Assembly (NCBI RefSeq): GCF_023053635.1
Contig: NC_086177.1
Span: 91,918,001 to 91,982,000, forward strand
Direction of reading: 5' to 3'
Length of the DNA: 64,000 nucleotides
From: Elgaria multicarinata webbii
Lineage: Eukaryota; Chordata; Lepidosauria; Squamata; Anguidae
In this document: in pieces, positions 55,043-64,000 of the stretch
Layout of the letters: each line of letters opens with the position of its first letter
Numbering within the stretch: the stretch's first letter is position 1
Notes under the pieces: generated by a model
What the model saw: the letters and a program-made list of their open reading frames with translations, nothing else
Database searches by the model: none
Told to the model about the DNA's origin: nothing
Position numbers and translations under genes: made by a program

Positions 55043-55092
<50 letters not shown>
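54045..55092 (+). mobile_element. L2-type LINE, 5'-truncated, with 13-bp target duplication
   Basis: The 13-bp repeat TAATTTGTTGGTG flanks it (54032-54044 and 55093-55105). From about 54195 to 54858 one frame is open and encodes an RT C-terminus: SLGFIFDSSLSFIPHIEAVA, ALVISRLDYCNLLLTGLP, PLLKSLHWLPIHFRIQYKLL and KTFLF. The 3' UTR ends CTGTACAGCACCATGTACAT plus an AAT microsatellite. The 5' 120 bp are not LINE and include a copy of the host flank. The open frame and long duplication suggest a fairly recent insertion. Confidence 0.85.
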
Positions 55093-55096
<4 letters not shown>

Positions 55097-55099
55097 TTG

Positions 55100-55280
55100 T
55101 TGGTGGACTTCTATCTGATTTTTATCCCACCCTTGCTCACTACATGGTCACTCCTTTCCTTCATGCTACAGCCATGTGAAGTAGGTTGTGCTCAGGTGTG
55201 AGAGAGCACCTGGCTCAAGTCAGGAATTCCCAGGTCCGAGTCCAGCAGTAACTGCTAAACCACACTGGCTTTCTTAGAGA
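55100..55280 (-). mobile_element. tRNA-derived SINE fragment
   Basis: In reverse complement: AGCCAGTGTGGTTTAGCAGT, GGACTCGGACCTGGGA. The pattern is the GCCAGTGTGGT tRNA-like head of a reptile SINE, also present at 61760-62050. Confidence 0.55.
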
Positions 55281-55382
55281 AGCTTCCCCATCAAACAGGG
55301 ATCGAGAGCTCTGCTTGATAGTGGTGATTGTGCAGCATTACTGGGGACAAAGTGTGTTGTGTGGGGAATATTTTCCCATTGA

Positions 55383-55472
55383 TAGTACAATCTAGACATG
55401 TCTAGTCAGAAGTAAGTCTCATTCAACTCAATGGGACTTACTCCCAGGTGAGTCTATAAAGGATTACAGCCT
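55383..55472. mobile_element. Palindromic MITE B
   Basis: ACAATCTAGACATGTCTAGT...TTCAACTCAATGGGACTTAC...CTATAAAGGATTACAGCC. Confidence 0.65.
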
Positions 55473-55924
55473 CGGTGAGAAATATGTAATTTGTTATAGT
55501 AGCTGTACTTGTGGTTAATAAGAGCTGCCAGGCTAATTTGTGTGGTATGTCACTGATTTTCTATTGATTTGAAGGAATGAGCTGTTGGAGGGGAGAATTG
55601 CATAGGAGATCTTAAGAGTGTGAAATTTGTAAACTGGTGTTTTATATTGGAACTATTGAATCCACACAATAATGTCTTGACTAACCAGCAGAGGGCAGTG
55701 TACACAGCTAAGGTGGCCTCTTGAGATTCCTGGTTAAAGAACAGTATTAGTTCCATCTGTTTATTTCCTGAAGAGTCCTGTCTCTTTCTTTTAATGCCAT
55801 GTAACTCATGACATGTTTTCTATGACACAGTCAAAATATGAGATCCGAACTTTTTAGACATCGCCTCAAATAGCTATTTCAAAGTCTTTTTGCAGAGGTG
55901 CAGCTGTAGATCACATATGTAGCC

Positions 55925-56510
55925 ATTGATAGCCTTCGCCTCCAGGAATTTATCCAACCCCCTTTTAAAGCCATCAAAATTGGTGGCCATCACTACATCT
56001 TGTGGTAGTGAGTTCTACAATTTAACTATGTGCTGTGTGAAGAAGTACTTCCTTTTATTTGTCCTGAATCTCCCACCAATCAGCTTCATGGGATGTCCCC
56101 TGGTTCTAGTATTTTCAGAGAGGGAGAAAAATGTCTCCCTACCCACATTCTCCACATCATGCATAATTTTGTACACCTCTATCATGTTTCCCCTTAGCCT
56201 CCTTTTTCCAAGCTAAACAATCCCAGTTGATGTAACCTTCCCTCATAGGGGAAATGCTCCAGCCCCATGATCATTTGATTTGCCCTTTTCTGCACTTTTT
56301 CCAGCTCCATAATAGCCTTTTTTAGGTGTGGTGACTAGAACTGAACATAGTATTCTAAGTGTGGTTGCACCATAGATTTGTATAAGGGCAGTATGATACT
56401 GGCAGTTTTATTCTCAATTCCTTTTTTTTATAATTCCTAACATGGAGTTTGCCTTCTTTACAGCAGCCGCACACTGGGTGGACATTTTCATTGTAAAGTT
56501 TAGGGTGTGT
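55925..56510 (-). mobile_element. CR1 LINE fragment
   Basis: Antisense CR1: AGGAATTTATCCAACCCCCT, GTGAAGAAGTACTTCCTTTT, ACACCTCTATCATGTTTCCC, GTGTGGTTGCACCATAG. The first 140 bp are the reverse complement of part of 33190-33520. Confidence 0.85.
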
Positions 56511-56514
56511 AGCA

Positions 56515-57150
56515 AGAAAAAGTGAGAAAATTCTGCTCTTTGGCACACACAATGCAGGAGGTTGTTTCAGACTCTTTGGATATTAGTGTACAGCCTTTTC
56601 TCTACCTCTTTCCATGCCCCAGAAAATGCTGGATAGAATTTGAACTTATTTTTGTGGCAGACTGGGCATATCGTGATCCACTGGGAGACCACCTCGTTCC
56701 TGGTGGTTGCTAGGATTCTCGCAAAAAATGCTGGGCAAGGTTGAAAATTTGTCTCATTCAGCAAGGCAAAGCTATGTTAAGGAAGAATGTGTACTTGGGA
56801 TTAAAAGAGGTTAGTTATGCCTTAATTATTAAAAAGATTCAGGGCATGCATTTTTTGGTTTGCTAATTTAAAAACAACAGCGGGGTTTCTGGTTTTTAAA
56901 ATAAGGAAGGCCAATATTGAAGTCAGCCCACCCATTCCTTGTTGTATTCAATGGTGAGAGCCCACGGTGTTGGGGTTTATGCATCCCAGTTCAATGGTAG
57001 ATCTTAGTGAAGAATCTAGTGGTGTGACTCAGAACTTGGTTAAAAAAATGGTGTGGTTCAGGAAATGACTCTTTGTGCAGTGTGATCTTTCAAAAGCGGT
57101 CTGATAAAGAACATGCCTCTGTATTTCATTCTATATATTCTGTCTGAAAT
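56515..57150. other. EBAG9 intron 6 (3' part), no clear feature
   Basis: No exon or repeat recognised. Confidence 0.4.
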
Positions 57151-57155
57151 TGTAG

Positions 57156-57276
57156 GCAGCAGAAAATAGCAGAAAGGGAAAAAAGAGCAGCAGAGCAACA
57201 AAGGAAGAAAATGGAGAAAGAAGCTCAACGTTTAATGAAGAAAGAGCAGAATAAAATTGGTGTGAAGCTGTCCTAA
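57156..57276 (+). CDS. EBAG9: EBAG9 coding exon 6 (stop)
   Basis: The acceptor AAATTGTAG ends at 57155. After completing Arg, it encodes QQKIAEREKRAAEQQRKKME then KEAQRLMKKEQNKIGVKLS and TAA at 57274-57276. This is the C-terminal coiled coil, nearly identical to human, with the KVKLS-like end that family members share. Confidence 0.97.
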
Positions 57277-57700
57277 CGCCACTTTGCGTTGGTCTCATGG
57301 TGCCAGCAGAGGGGAGAGAATTCAGCTTCTAAAGCATATGCATCATTTTGTATTGATCTCAGTATTTTTAGAACTCCAGCTCACTGCTTCATTTTTAAAG
57401 CCATCTTGGGAGAGACACTTCTTCCATAAAGTAACTTCAACTGGACGGTTCAAACAACAACAACAGCATCATCCCACCAAATCCCACCATGAAAGGGCAG
57501 TGTTTCCTTCAGAAGCCCTATCCCACTGCACTCGTACTCCAAGAAGAGATACTATGGCATAAACTCTTCAACTGCCTGTTTTTGACGCTAAAGGGAAAAA
57601 AGGGTGTAAATAATTGAATGATGGCAAACTATTCTATTGTCTATTATGCTTATAACAGGAAAGGTGTGTAATTAAATAATTTTAAAGAATGTGTTGCTTC
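57277..57700 (+). terminator. EBAG9: EBAG9 3' UTR with candidate poly(A) signal
   Basis: ATTAAA at 57671-57676 is followed within 25 bp by a GT-rich stretch (TGTGTTGCTTCTCTGTTGTC). Later AATAAA hexamers at 60719 and 61398 could serve longer transcripts. Confidence 0.45.
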
Positions 57701-59880
57701 TCTGTTGTCACAAACTCTGCCTTCACTGCCACATTTAAGTGCCTCTTTGTAAATTCTAAGGAAGGGGGCAACAACGTGCATAGAATGCACGCGCACAAAG
57801 TTGCTTAACCAAGGGGGTGTTGAACTGAGGGCCAAATTCCATTTTGAAGAAGCGCTGGGGTGGGGGCATATTCCAGTGTTGGGCAGGGACAGAGCTCCAA
57901 CCCCCAAAAGGGCCGGCATATGTATTTTTTAAAGCTCTTTGCTGCCAGTAACTGAGCCTTAAGGTAGGTATTTCAATCTTTTTAGGATAGGGGGAAAATG
58001 ACACAAAAGCTGGGGAACTGTCGAAAGATCGGGTGGAAAGAGCGGTCCTGAGAGGAAACAGCATGGTTGTCTTGAAGCCCCAGTAGGCTGGGTTTGGACA
58101 GAGGTTTTGCACCTCTGGCTTAACACTAGCATGGATGTAAATGCTTTTTTGGACAGGATTATAAACAGGTGAAGCAGGTAAGAGAATCTGTCACCATTTC
58201 TAACCACTCTCATTCTGAAACAGCAGTGTATAATGGCTGTAGACGAAAGCATTCTATGCATGTGGGCATCTTTAATGCTCTTAACGTTCCTTGTAGATGG
58301 GTGCAGAATACTTGTCAGCAGGTTTCCATCCCCAAGGCAAAAGCCATGCTAAAACAGAGCACCAGCCGAGGTAGCATGAGTAACACAGTTCCCACATGGA
58401 AGCAACAGATGTCTGCTAGCTTTCTCTGAAGGGCTCCTGAACTGTTCAGGTGGTATTGCAAAGCTTATGGAATCTGGACAATACTTAAGTAATTTAATTT
58501 AGCAATGGCTACCTCTGAACCTGGAAGTACAGGTTTTAAGGTCCAAGTCCCTTTGGTAGATGGTTGCGTAGTATATCTCTGATTTCAGAGAAACTCCCAT
58601 CAGTGACAGTGTGCCTTTAATTCCTCCACCTACAAAGCTAGACTATGATGTTAAGCAAGGTGTAACTGCGCTCCTGAGAAATACGAAGTAGTCCAGTGTG
58701 CAAGATCGGGTTTCTTTTAGCCAATGTGTGAATCAACTTTCCTAGTGACTTGGAAAGTGTCATATGGAAATATTGAGTTGTCATAGATCAGTTTAAAGCA
58801 AGCCTCCCTAGGGGAGGGAAATGGGCAGTTGCTTGGGCAGGAATGAGTTGCTCCTGTATCTTAATTTAGCAGGCTGACCCAATACTTGGGCTGCTTGTCA
58901 AAGCTGAAAGCAGCTGGAGAAACCTATCTTGTATGGACTCTGTTTTCTAATGGTGTCTTCCTTAGGAATGTGTCATGACCCTGCCTCCATTTTGTTTGAT
59001 CTGCTAGTCCTGGACTGGAAACAAGTATTGGTTGCTATTTAAGATGTCTTTGGTCCAGCTTACACTTTTCCTTTATTATGCAGAAGAAGCTGTAAATAAT
59101 CTGCCTGGCGTGGATTCTCCATGCCAGTGTTCTAATGAATAGCACTGACCATGTGATTCTTGCTATGGGTGTGGATTTCCCATATCATTGCTGGAGTGTT
59201 TTAGTAGATTCAGTTCAGTCAGCCATTATGGAAAATTGAATGTATTTTTTCAGTCTCAGGCTGTACATTTTAATCTACTTAGTTGGTAGATTAATGAACA
59301 AAACCTTTGGGAACCCATTTTAATCTGAGGGTAAATCTTAATTTGGGGAATAGAGTTAAGAGTACACTTACTTTGACGTCTTACTGTAATGGAAATGAAA
59401 CATAGCTTTTCCTTTAGCAGTGGCTGTGATCCAGCTAAAGTTAGTCATAACTAAATCTCCATGAAAGCGATGTGACTTAAGTTGCAACTAATTCTTTCCA
59501 TTAGCTTCAATGGGACTTAGCTATGACTATGCCTTCTTACTACAAAACTGGAAAGTTTTCATAGCTTGAGGATATTGAACAAAGGATGTATGGTTAATCA
59601 ACCACTTAAAATGCAGTTTAATCAACTGTATTCTTTAATCAGTTATGAGCTCTTGATTGATTACCCGATGCTTCCCAAATGTGAATGGAAGCTGTTCATG
59701 TGATCTTTGAAGGTCATAATATCAAAAACGTTAGTAATAATATCTCTCATCTGCCATTGATAAATCTAAAGGAATGGATATTGCCACACTTGAGAACCTC
59801 TCTGGTAAGTATCTGGCTAGATGGGCCTTGGTGTTGTAGCTCTTACGTTTTTAGAGCTCTTGTTATTCTATAAATTTCTC
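57701..59880. other. EBAG9-SYBU interval, no clear feature
   Basis: No gene or bounded repeat recognised. It might contain extended EBAG9 3' UTR. Confidence 0.35.
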
Positions 59881-59881
59881 T

Positions 59882-60226
59882 TAGAGCCTTTCGACACAAG
59901 GTATTTATTGTGCGCTTGTGATTCCTCACGCTAGTTTGTGGGTGCTTTACATGTCATCCTCCAGGGCTTCTCCCATTCTTTGCAATCATTTTAGCATTTT
60001 TTTTCTAATGAAAAAAGCCTGGTATACCTGTGAATGGTGGCATGAAACCCTAGTGTATTTGTGCAATTCTGCATTGTGTAATGGAACATACTGAAGCGCA
60101 GAGGGAAAAAAACCTGGGGGGGAAACATGCATGAAGGTGTCGATCTTAATCCAACAAAAAATCCGGAAGCAGAAGCCTCAGGAAAGGGGCAGCTTAAAAG
60201 CATCGTGTAGAAAAGTCCTTAGTCTT
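59882..60226. mobile_element. Palindromic DNA element, degenerate
   Basis: The left AGAGCCTTTCGACACAAGGT loosely pairs with the right end, whose reverse complement is AAGGACTTTTCTACACGATG. It shares blocks with 8730-9115. Confidence 0.4.
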
Positions 60227-61740
60227 GCATTGCTTTTTCCATGATCGATTCCATCTTGTGTTTCATCTCCACAACTGCAAATCCTCTTTGATGTTAACCA
60301 CAGTTATATCTACATCATGCAAAAACGTTTGTTGTAGAAATCGTAGAAAATCGCCATTGTAATTACAGGAACAGTAAATAACATGATTATTAGTTACCTA
60401 GAGAACATAAGATTAAGCTAAATCAAGATCTGCTTTTGTACAGGAAAGAACTGGCTGGTAGGCATGAAACACTCGTAGAAGCTTGACCACTACACGGAGA
60501 ACACCGGAGAGTGTTTCCAGACTAGGTTGTTATGAGACTATTGCCCTGCCCTGCCTCATTCACGGAAGTTTACAGGGCTTCTGGACGGTGGTGACTTCTA
60601 CTCCTAACCCTCCTGTGTTGTCCTATCACTTCTTAAGCCCTTTTCTCTGAAAACCATTGAGGCAACCTGTCTCAAATCCTGCATGGTGGTGATGGTAATT
60701 GTAGGTCTGGCTCAACTGAATAAAGGGGTCGGAGGGAAAGTGAATTTAGCTGGATGGGTAACTTGGGGGCCTTGGCCTAAATTCAAGAGCCCCTCTGCCA
60801 GCTATCAGTTCAGAGTACTGGCCAAATCAATCTATCAGTAGCAAGCTAGGGAGGGAGATAGAGGGAGTGAGAAAAGAAGGTGCCCTGCTCACTACCATCA
60901 TGCAATATCCAACAGATTATTTCTTAAGGAATGAGGCTGTTGGCAGGGAAAAACTTTCCCTACGCTGATTCAGAGCAGAAGGATGCAGAAGCTTTCCTGG
61001 CTCACTGCTTGCCTTTCCCTCAGTTTTATTTTTTTGTTCACTGGGGCCCACTTGCACTGTCTTGTTCTAAGTAAGGGGGCAGTGAGACATTGGGGAAAGG
61101 GTTTGATTCGATACACATGTTGCGATGTGCACCCATCCTTTACCCGGGCTTTCATTTGTTATCCCCTCATGCCTGGGGCAACAAGCCATGGAGTAGGACG
61201 TCACTGCCAAGTCAGCTGTACATACTGACCTGGATGACCTCTTACTCCGCCTCAGTCAACACCAAACAAGGGTCAGAACTATCACTATGACTATAATTTG
61301 CAGTTTGGGGAAGTGGGTGCTGGCCGTGACGTGCTATTGTATGTGGTAGCATAAAAGGAGTCCAAAGCTCGCACACCGTTTTGACTCAATAACACAAAAT
61401 AAAAGTTGATGCTATACAAGATGTTGTTTTGTCGCTATAGGTGTTCTTGTTATTTAATGGATGACTCACTGCCCCTCTAGGTCCTCCCTCAAAACAGAGA
61501 TGATGCTTTGGCAAATTCCATACCCAATGTCCCTCAAAACTAACGGACAAAACAGAGAAACCCTCCTCTAGAACAAAACGAGCCAATCACACACGAGTCC
61601 CCTCCTGCCCAGAGTTAATCCCTTTTTTTACCTGTATAAAGAGTTTCTGAAAAACTAAATGCGTTCATAGTAACATAACAAAAAGGGTTAACCAAAGAAG
61701 CAGGTGATTTTGTCACATACATGTATTCCTTTTGTTCTAA
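60227..61740. other. EBAG9-SYBU interval, no clear feature
   Basis: No gene recognised. AATAAA hexamers occur at 60719 and 61398. Confidence 0.35.
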
Positions 61741-61755
61741 ACACCATACTTCCCA

Positions 61756-62050
61756 CTAGGGAGGTGGTTAGAGCGTTAGCCAGTGTGGTTAGAGTGTTAG
61801 CCAGGGACTCGAGAGGTCTGAGTTCTAGTTAGGCCCCACTCGGCCATGAAACTCACTGGGTGAGTTTGGGCCGGTCCCTGACTCGCTACTGTGGTTCCTT
61901 GCAAGAGGGGAATGTAATAAATACCCAACCAACCAATTTAATCAAATTGGTTTGCTGCCATCTCATCGTGTGTTGTATGAGCCTCAGATATGAGCCTCAG
62001 TGTGTTACCATGGGCAAGTCACTAACAACCAGCCTAACTCACTAGACAGT
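61756..62050 (+). mobile_element. tRNA-derived SINE with duplicated head
   Basis: GGTGGTTAGAGCGTTAGCCA and GTGGTTAGAGTGTTAGCCAG are consecutive copies of the box A-like head. GACTCGAGAGGTCTGAGTTC follows (box B-like region), then GAAACTCACTGGGTGAGTTT and a second AGTCACTAACAACCAGCC piece. Confidence 0.6.
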
Positions 62051-62169
62051 TTTTGCGAGGGGGCAAAGAATGCCTGTGGTCCCATCCAGACTATAATAAG
62101 CGGCAAGGAACAAAATATTTCTCTTCTACGACACAGTGTGTACAATAACTTCGCTGGTGGAGGCAGGTA

Positions 62170-62362
62170 GCTCTGATTTTGTTGGTGCTATAAATTCATT
62201 CTGGGTTTCAGTCAGAACCAAACAGAACTCTAAAGGAGCAATCTGAGTTCTGAATCCTATCCCCAAAATAGGTTCAGCACCTCAGATAGCTCCTTTAGAG
62301 TTCTGGCCGGTTCTGACTAAAACCCAGAATGGTTTCACAGCCCCACCAAAATCGGAGCGCCC
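62170..62362. repeat. Long imperfect palindrome (~190 bp)
   Basis: The left arm CTCTGATTTTGTTGGTGC ... CATTCTGGGTTTCAGTCAGA ... AACTCTAAAGGAGC pairs with the right arm (reverse complement) CTCCGATTTTGGTGGGGC ... CATTCTGGGTTTTAGTCAGA ... AACTCTAAAGGAGC, with almost no loop. Probably a MITE, with no second copy in the window. Confidence 0.8.
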
Positions 62363-62434
62363 AGTCCCCACTGAACTCCACTTTTTAAGTTATTTTTTTT
62401 TCTACATCAGCAACACCACCAGCATTTGCTTATC

Positions 62435-62600
62435 CTATCCAGCAGACTTCCCCCAACCTGATGCCCTCCTGGTGATGTGGGATTCAACTCCATCTGCCCT
62501 ACCCAGCACGGACAATGGACAAGGAGCCTGGGAGTTTGTTTGTTAGATTGAAATCTCGCCTTTCCTCCAAAGAGCTGAAGGTGGAGTTGCCGTCCTAAAC
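62435..62600. mobile_element. Half MITE C plus SINE-like tail
   Basis: CCCCCAACCTGATGCCCTCC and GATGTGGGATTCAACTCC resemble one arm of MITE C. AAATCTCGCCTTTCCTCC resembles a SINE/LINE tail. Confidence 0.4.
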
Positions 62601-62724
62601 ATCTGTGGGGGAACCAAATTAGACAAGGCTGGTATATGGTTTGTGGCCCCTCCAGTTTTACAGCACAAGTGAGCACTCAGATCTTTTGCATTGAGCCATG
62701 TTCAGCTAAAACAAAGACACCAAG

Positions 62725-63424
62725 TCAGTTTCAACATGCTTTATTTATAACTTGTGATTATAAAGCATTTTTTTCCTTAAAAGATTTAACAAGAAAGAGA
62801 AAAATAAGTTAGTACACCATACATTTAAAATATTCCTTCATACACTTGAGTGACATCATCACGTTCCAAGTAAGACTTTAAACAGATTTCATAAAATATA
62901 TTCACAGCCATATTTATAAACGAGATTAATAACGTGATTCAAGACCCCCACCCCTCTACAATAATGGATTTTTTAAAAATTCTTATTTATTTTTTGGTTA
63001 CGGTCCCCTTGTACGCAGGATCAGTGAAATGCAGGGGTGATTACATAATCAAAGCGCCACTAAGAAGCACAGTCAGACAATACATGCCAGGATGATGTAA
63101 GCTGCCTTTGGAAGAATGAACTTTCCCCTCACATCTGAAAACATTTGGTATAACAATCCATACATCCGACGACAGAACGAGAGGTGCTTAGCATGCTTTT
63201 AAAAATGCACTTGTGTTTTTACACAGAGTGGAAACAAGTCCCCAGGCCACCAATAGCCTTTCTCCTTCAGTTTCAAACAACAGACGTTTTCGACTAAATA
63301 TAGTGCAAATCAAACACTGAGGAGTAAAACGGACAGACCCACCATTACATACACTACCGTTTCCATGGCCTCACGACACCCACCGGGACTCAGCCTCTTG
63401 GCACACTGTACAGGACAGTTACAT
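62725..63424 (-). terminator. SYBU: SYBU 3' UTR with poly(A) signal
   Basis: On the minus strand AATAAA lies at 62745-62740, about 680 bp beyond the stop codon. The sequence between shows no repeat and looks like a conserved-type 3' UTR. It is convergent with EBAG9. Confidence 0.65.
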
Positions 63425-64000
63425 CTAGGGTTGGAGATTGATGGGTACCCGGCGAAGAGAATTCAAGGCTACCAGGCAGCAGCCTCGAAGCAACGCTCCA
63501 AAATTGTAGACCGGATTCGTTCCGCCTCTCTGAGTACTCAACATCCACACGACCGTTGGCACTACGGGGGCAGCTACAGCCAACAGATCTATGAGGAAGT
63601 TGCTGCTCCAGTATCTTTTCACGACGCTTCCTTCGGACGCCTCCGCAGCACTGCCAAACGTTTCCGTGTGACAGTCTGTGAAATCCAGTTCTTTCATGAC
63701 TCGGTTTTCGTAGTATCGAGAATCCACAGCCCCACGCACTGACTCCACAGGGGATAAAAGGATAGCGGAATTTGGGTCACATGGAGTCAAGTCCAAGAGC
63801 AAGTCTGTGATACTTTCAGGACAAGATACATCTGATTCTTTCAAAGATGAGGATGGGCTGATGAGGCAACCATCTTGCGCTTTGAATATGTTCTGAATCA
63901 GCTGTTCCATGTCTGAGCTGTACAGGAACACATCCGCCTGAACTGCCTGTTCCATCGCCACACTATGGTTAGGGTGGTCCTCATCTTCTTTGGAGTCAAT
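63425..64000 (-). CDS. SYBU: SYBU (syntabulin) last coding exon, partial
   Basis: Syntabulin links syntaxin-bearing and other cargo to kinesin-1 for transport along axonal microtubules. The frame is open from the window's right edge to TAG at 63425-63427, giving 191 residues of C-terminus. Visible are acidic/serine-rich sequence (SSSLKESDVSCPESITDLLL), a hydrophobic anchor (NFLIDLLAVAAPVVPTVVWM) and the family tail with TQRGGTNPVYNFGALLRGCC and VALNSLRR. The match to the SYBU C-terminal membrane anchor is from memory of the family. Position next to EBAG9 and convergent orientation agree with human. The other exons are off the edge. Confidence 0.88.
   Translation of the reverse strand: MDSKEDEDHPNHSVAMEQAVQADVFLYSSDMEQLIQNIFKAQDGCLISPSSSLKESDVSCPESITDLLLDLTPCDPNSAILLSPVESVRGAVDSRYYENRVMKELDFTDCHTETFGSAAEASEGSVVKRYWSSNFLIDLLAVAAPVVPTVVWMLSTQRGGTNPVYNFGALLRGCCLVALNSLRRVPINLQP

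Larger units (their letters stand above)
35880..57700 (+). other. EBAG9: EBAG9 gene span
   Basis: EBAG9 (RCAS1) is a Golgi and vesicle-associated membrane protein that restrains regulated secretion. It has an N-terminal hydrophobic/palmitoylated segment and a C-terminal coiled coil. Six coding exons join in frame to 213 residues, the human length, with high identity throughout. Intron 4 is 7.8 kb, of which 5.8 kb is a DIRS element. The gene faces SYBU convergently and follows ENY2 in the same orientation, as in human apart from the missing PKHD1L1. Confidence 0.96.

Noticed and set aside
61756-61870. Possible tRNA gene
   Set aside because: The box A- and B-like parts belong to a SINE head. 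Box B is degenerate, the head is partly duplicated, and no cloverleaf is evident.

Overview
The window is a vertebrate chromosome segment, most likely from a squamate reptile. The evidence is spliced genes with vertebrate-type GT/AG introns, CpG-rich promoters, and a repeat landscape of CR1 and L2 LINEs, a DIRS retrotransposon, LTR fossils, tRNA-derived SINEs, hAT-type elements and many palindromic MITEs. The species call is inference; the genes are read directly.

Layout. (1) About 1-23.7 kb, minus strand: the first six coding exons of NUDCD1, with its later exons lying off the left edge. (2) 25.8-34.2 kb, plus strand: ENY2, four coding exons, complete and 96 aa. (3) 35.6-57.7 kb, plus strand: EBAG9, with a CpG-island promoter, one probable non-coding first exon and six coding exons, complete and 213 aa. 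(4) 62.7-64 kb, minus strand: the last coding exon and 3' UTR of SYBU (syntabulin), with the rest off the right edge. NUDCD1 and ENY2 are head to head. EBAG9 and SYBU are convergent. This is the human 8q23 order with one gene missing: PKHD1L1, which in human lies between ENY2 and EBAG9, has no recognisable exon in the roughly 1.4 kb left between them.

Mobile DNA fills most of the rest. The largest element is a DIRS-family tyrosine-recombinase retrotransposon of about 5.8 kb that looks whole (45392-51222), sitting in EBAG9 intron 4. Others are a solo LTR with a 5-bp target duplication (14895-15533) and related fossils (847-1676), and a second solo LTR (24792-25376) inserted inside the terminal repeat of a palindromic MITE. 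There is a 1.64-kb non-autonomous hAT with an 8-bp target duplication (17961-19598), an L2 3' fragment with a 13-bp target duplication (54045-55092), and three copies of a retroposon with internal 105-bp tandem units. At least six foldback/MITE families occur, several with later insertions in their loops.

The three complete or 5'-complete genes work in different processes: NUDCD1 is an Hsp90 co-chaperone-like CS-domain protein, ENY2 belongs to the SAGA and TREX-2 complexes, and EBAG9 is a Golgi/secretory membrane protein. Their promoter regions share ZNF143/SBS-like motifs. One MITE family in the window carries a very similar sequence, which is the most provocative regulatory idea here. I found no wholly new protein system.
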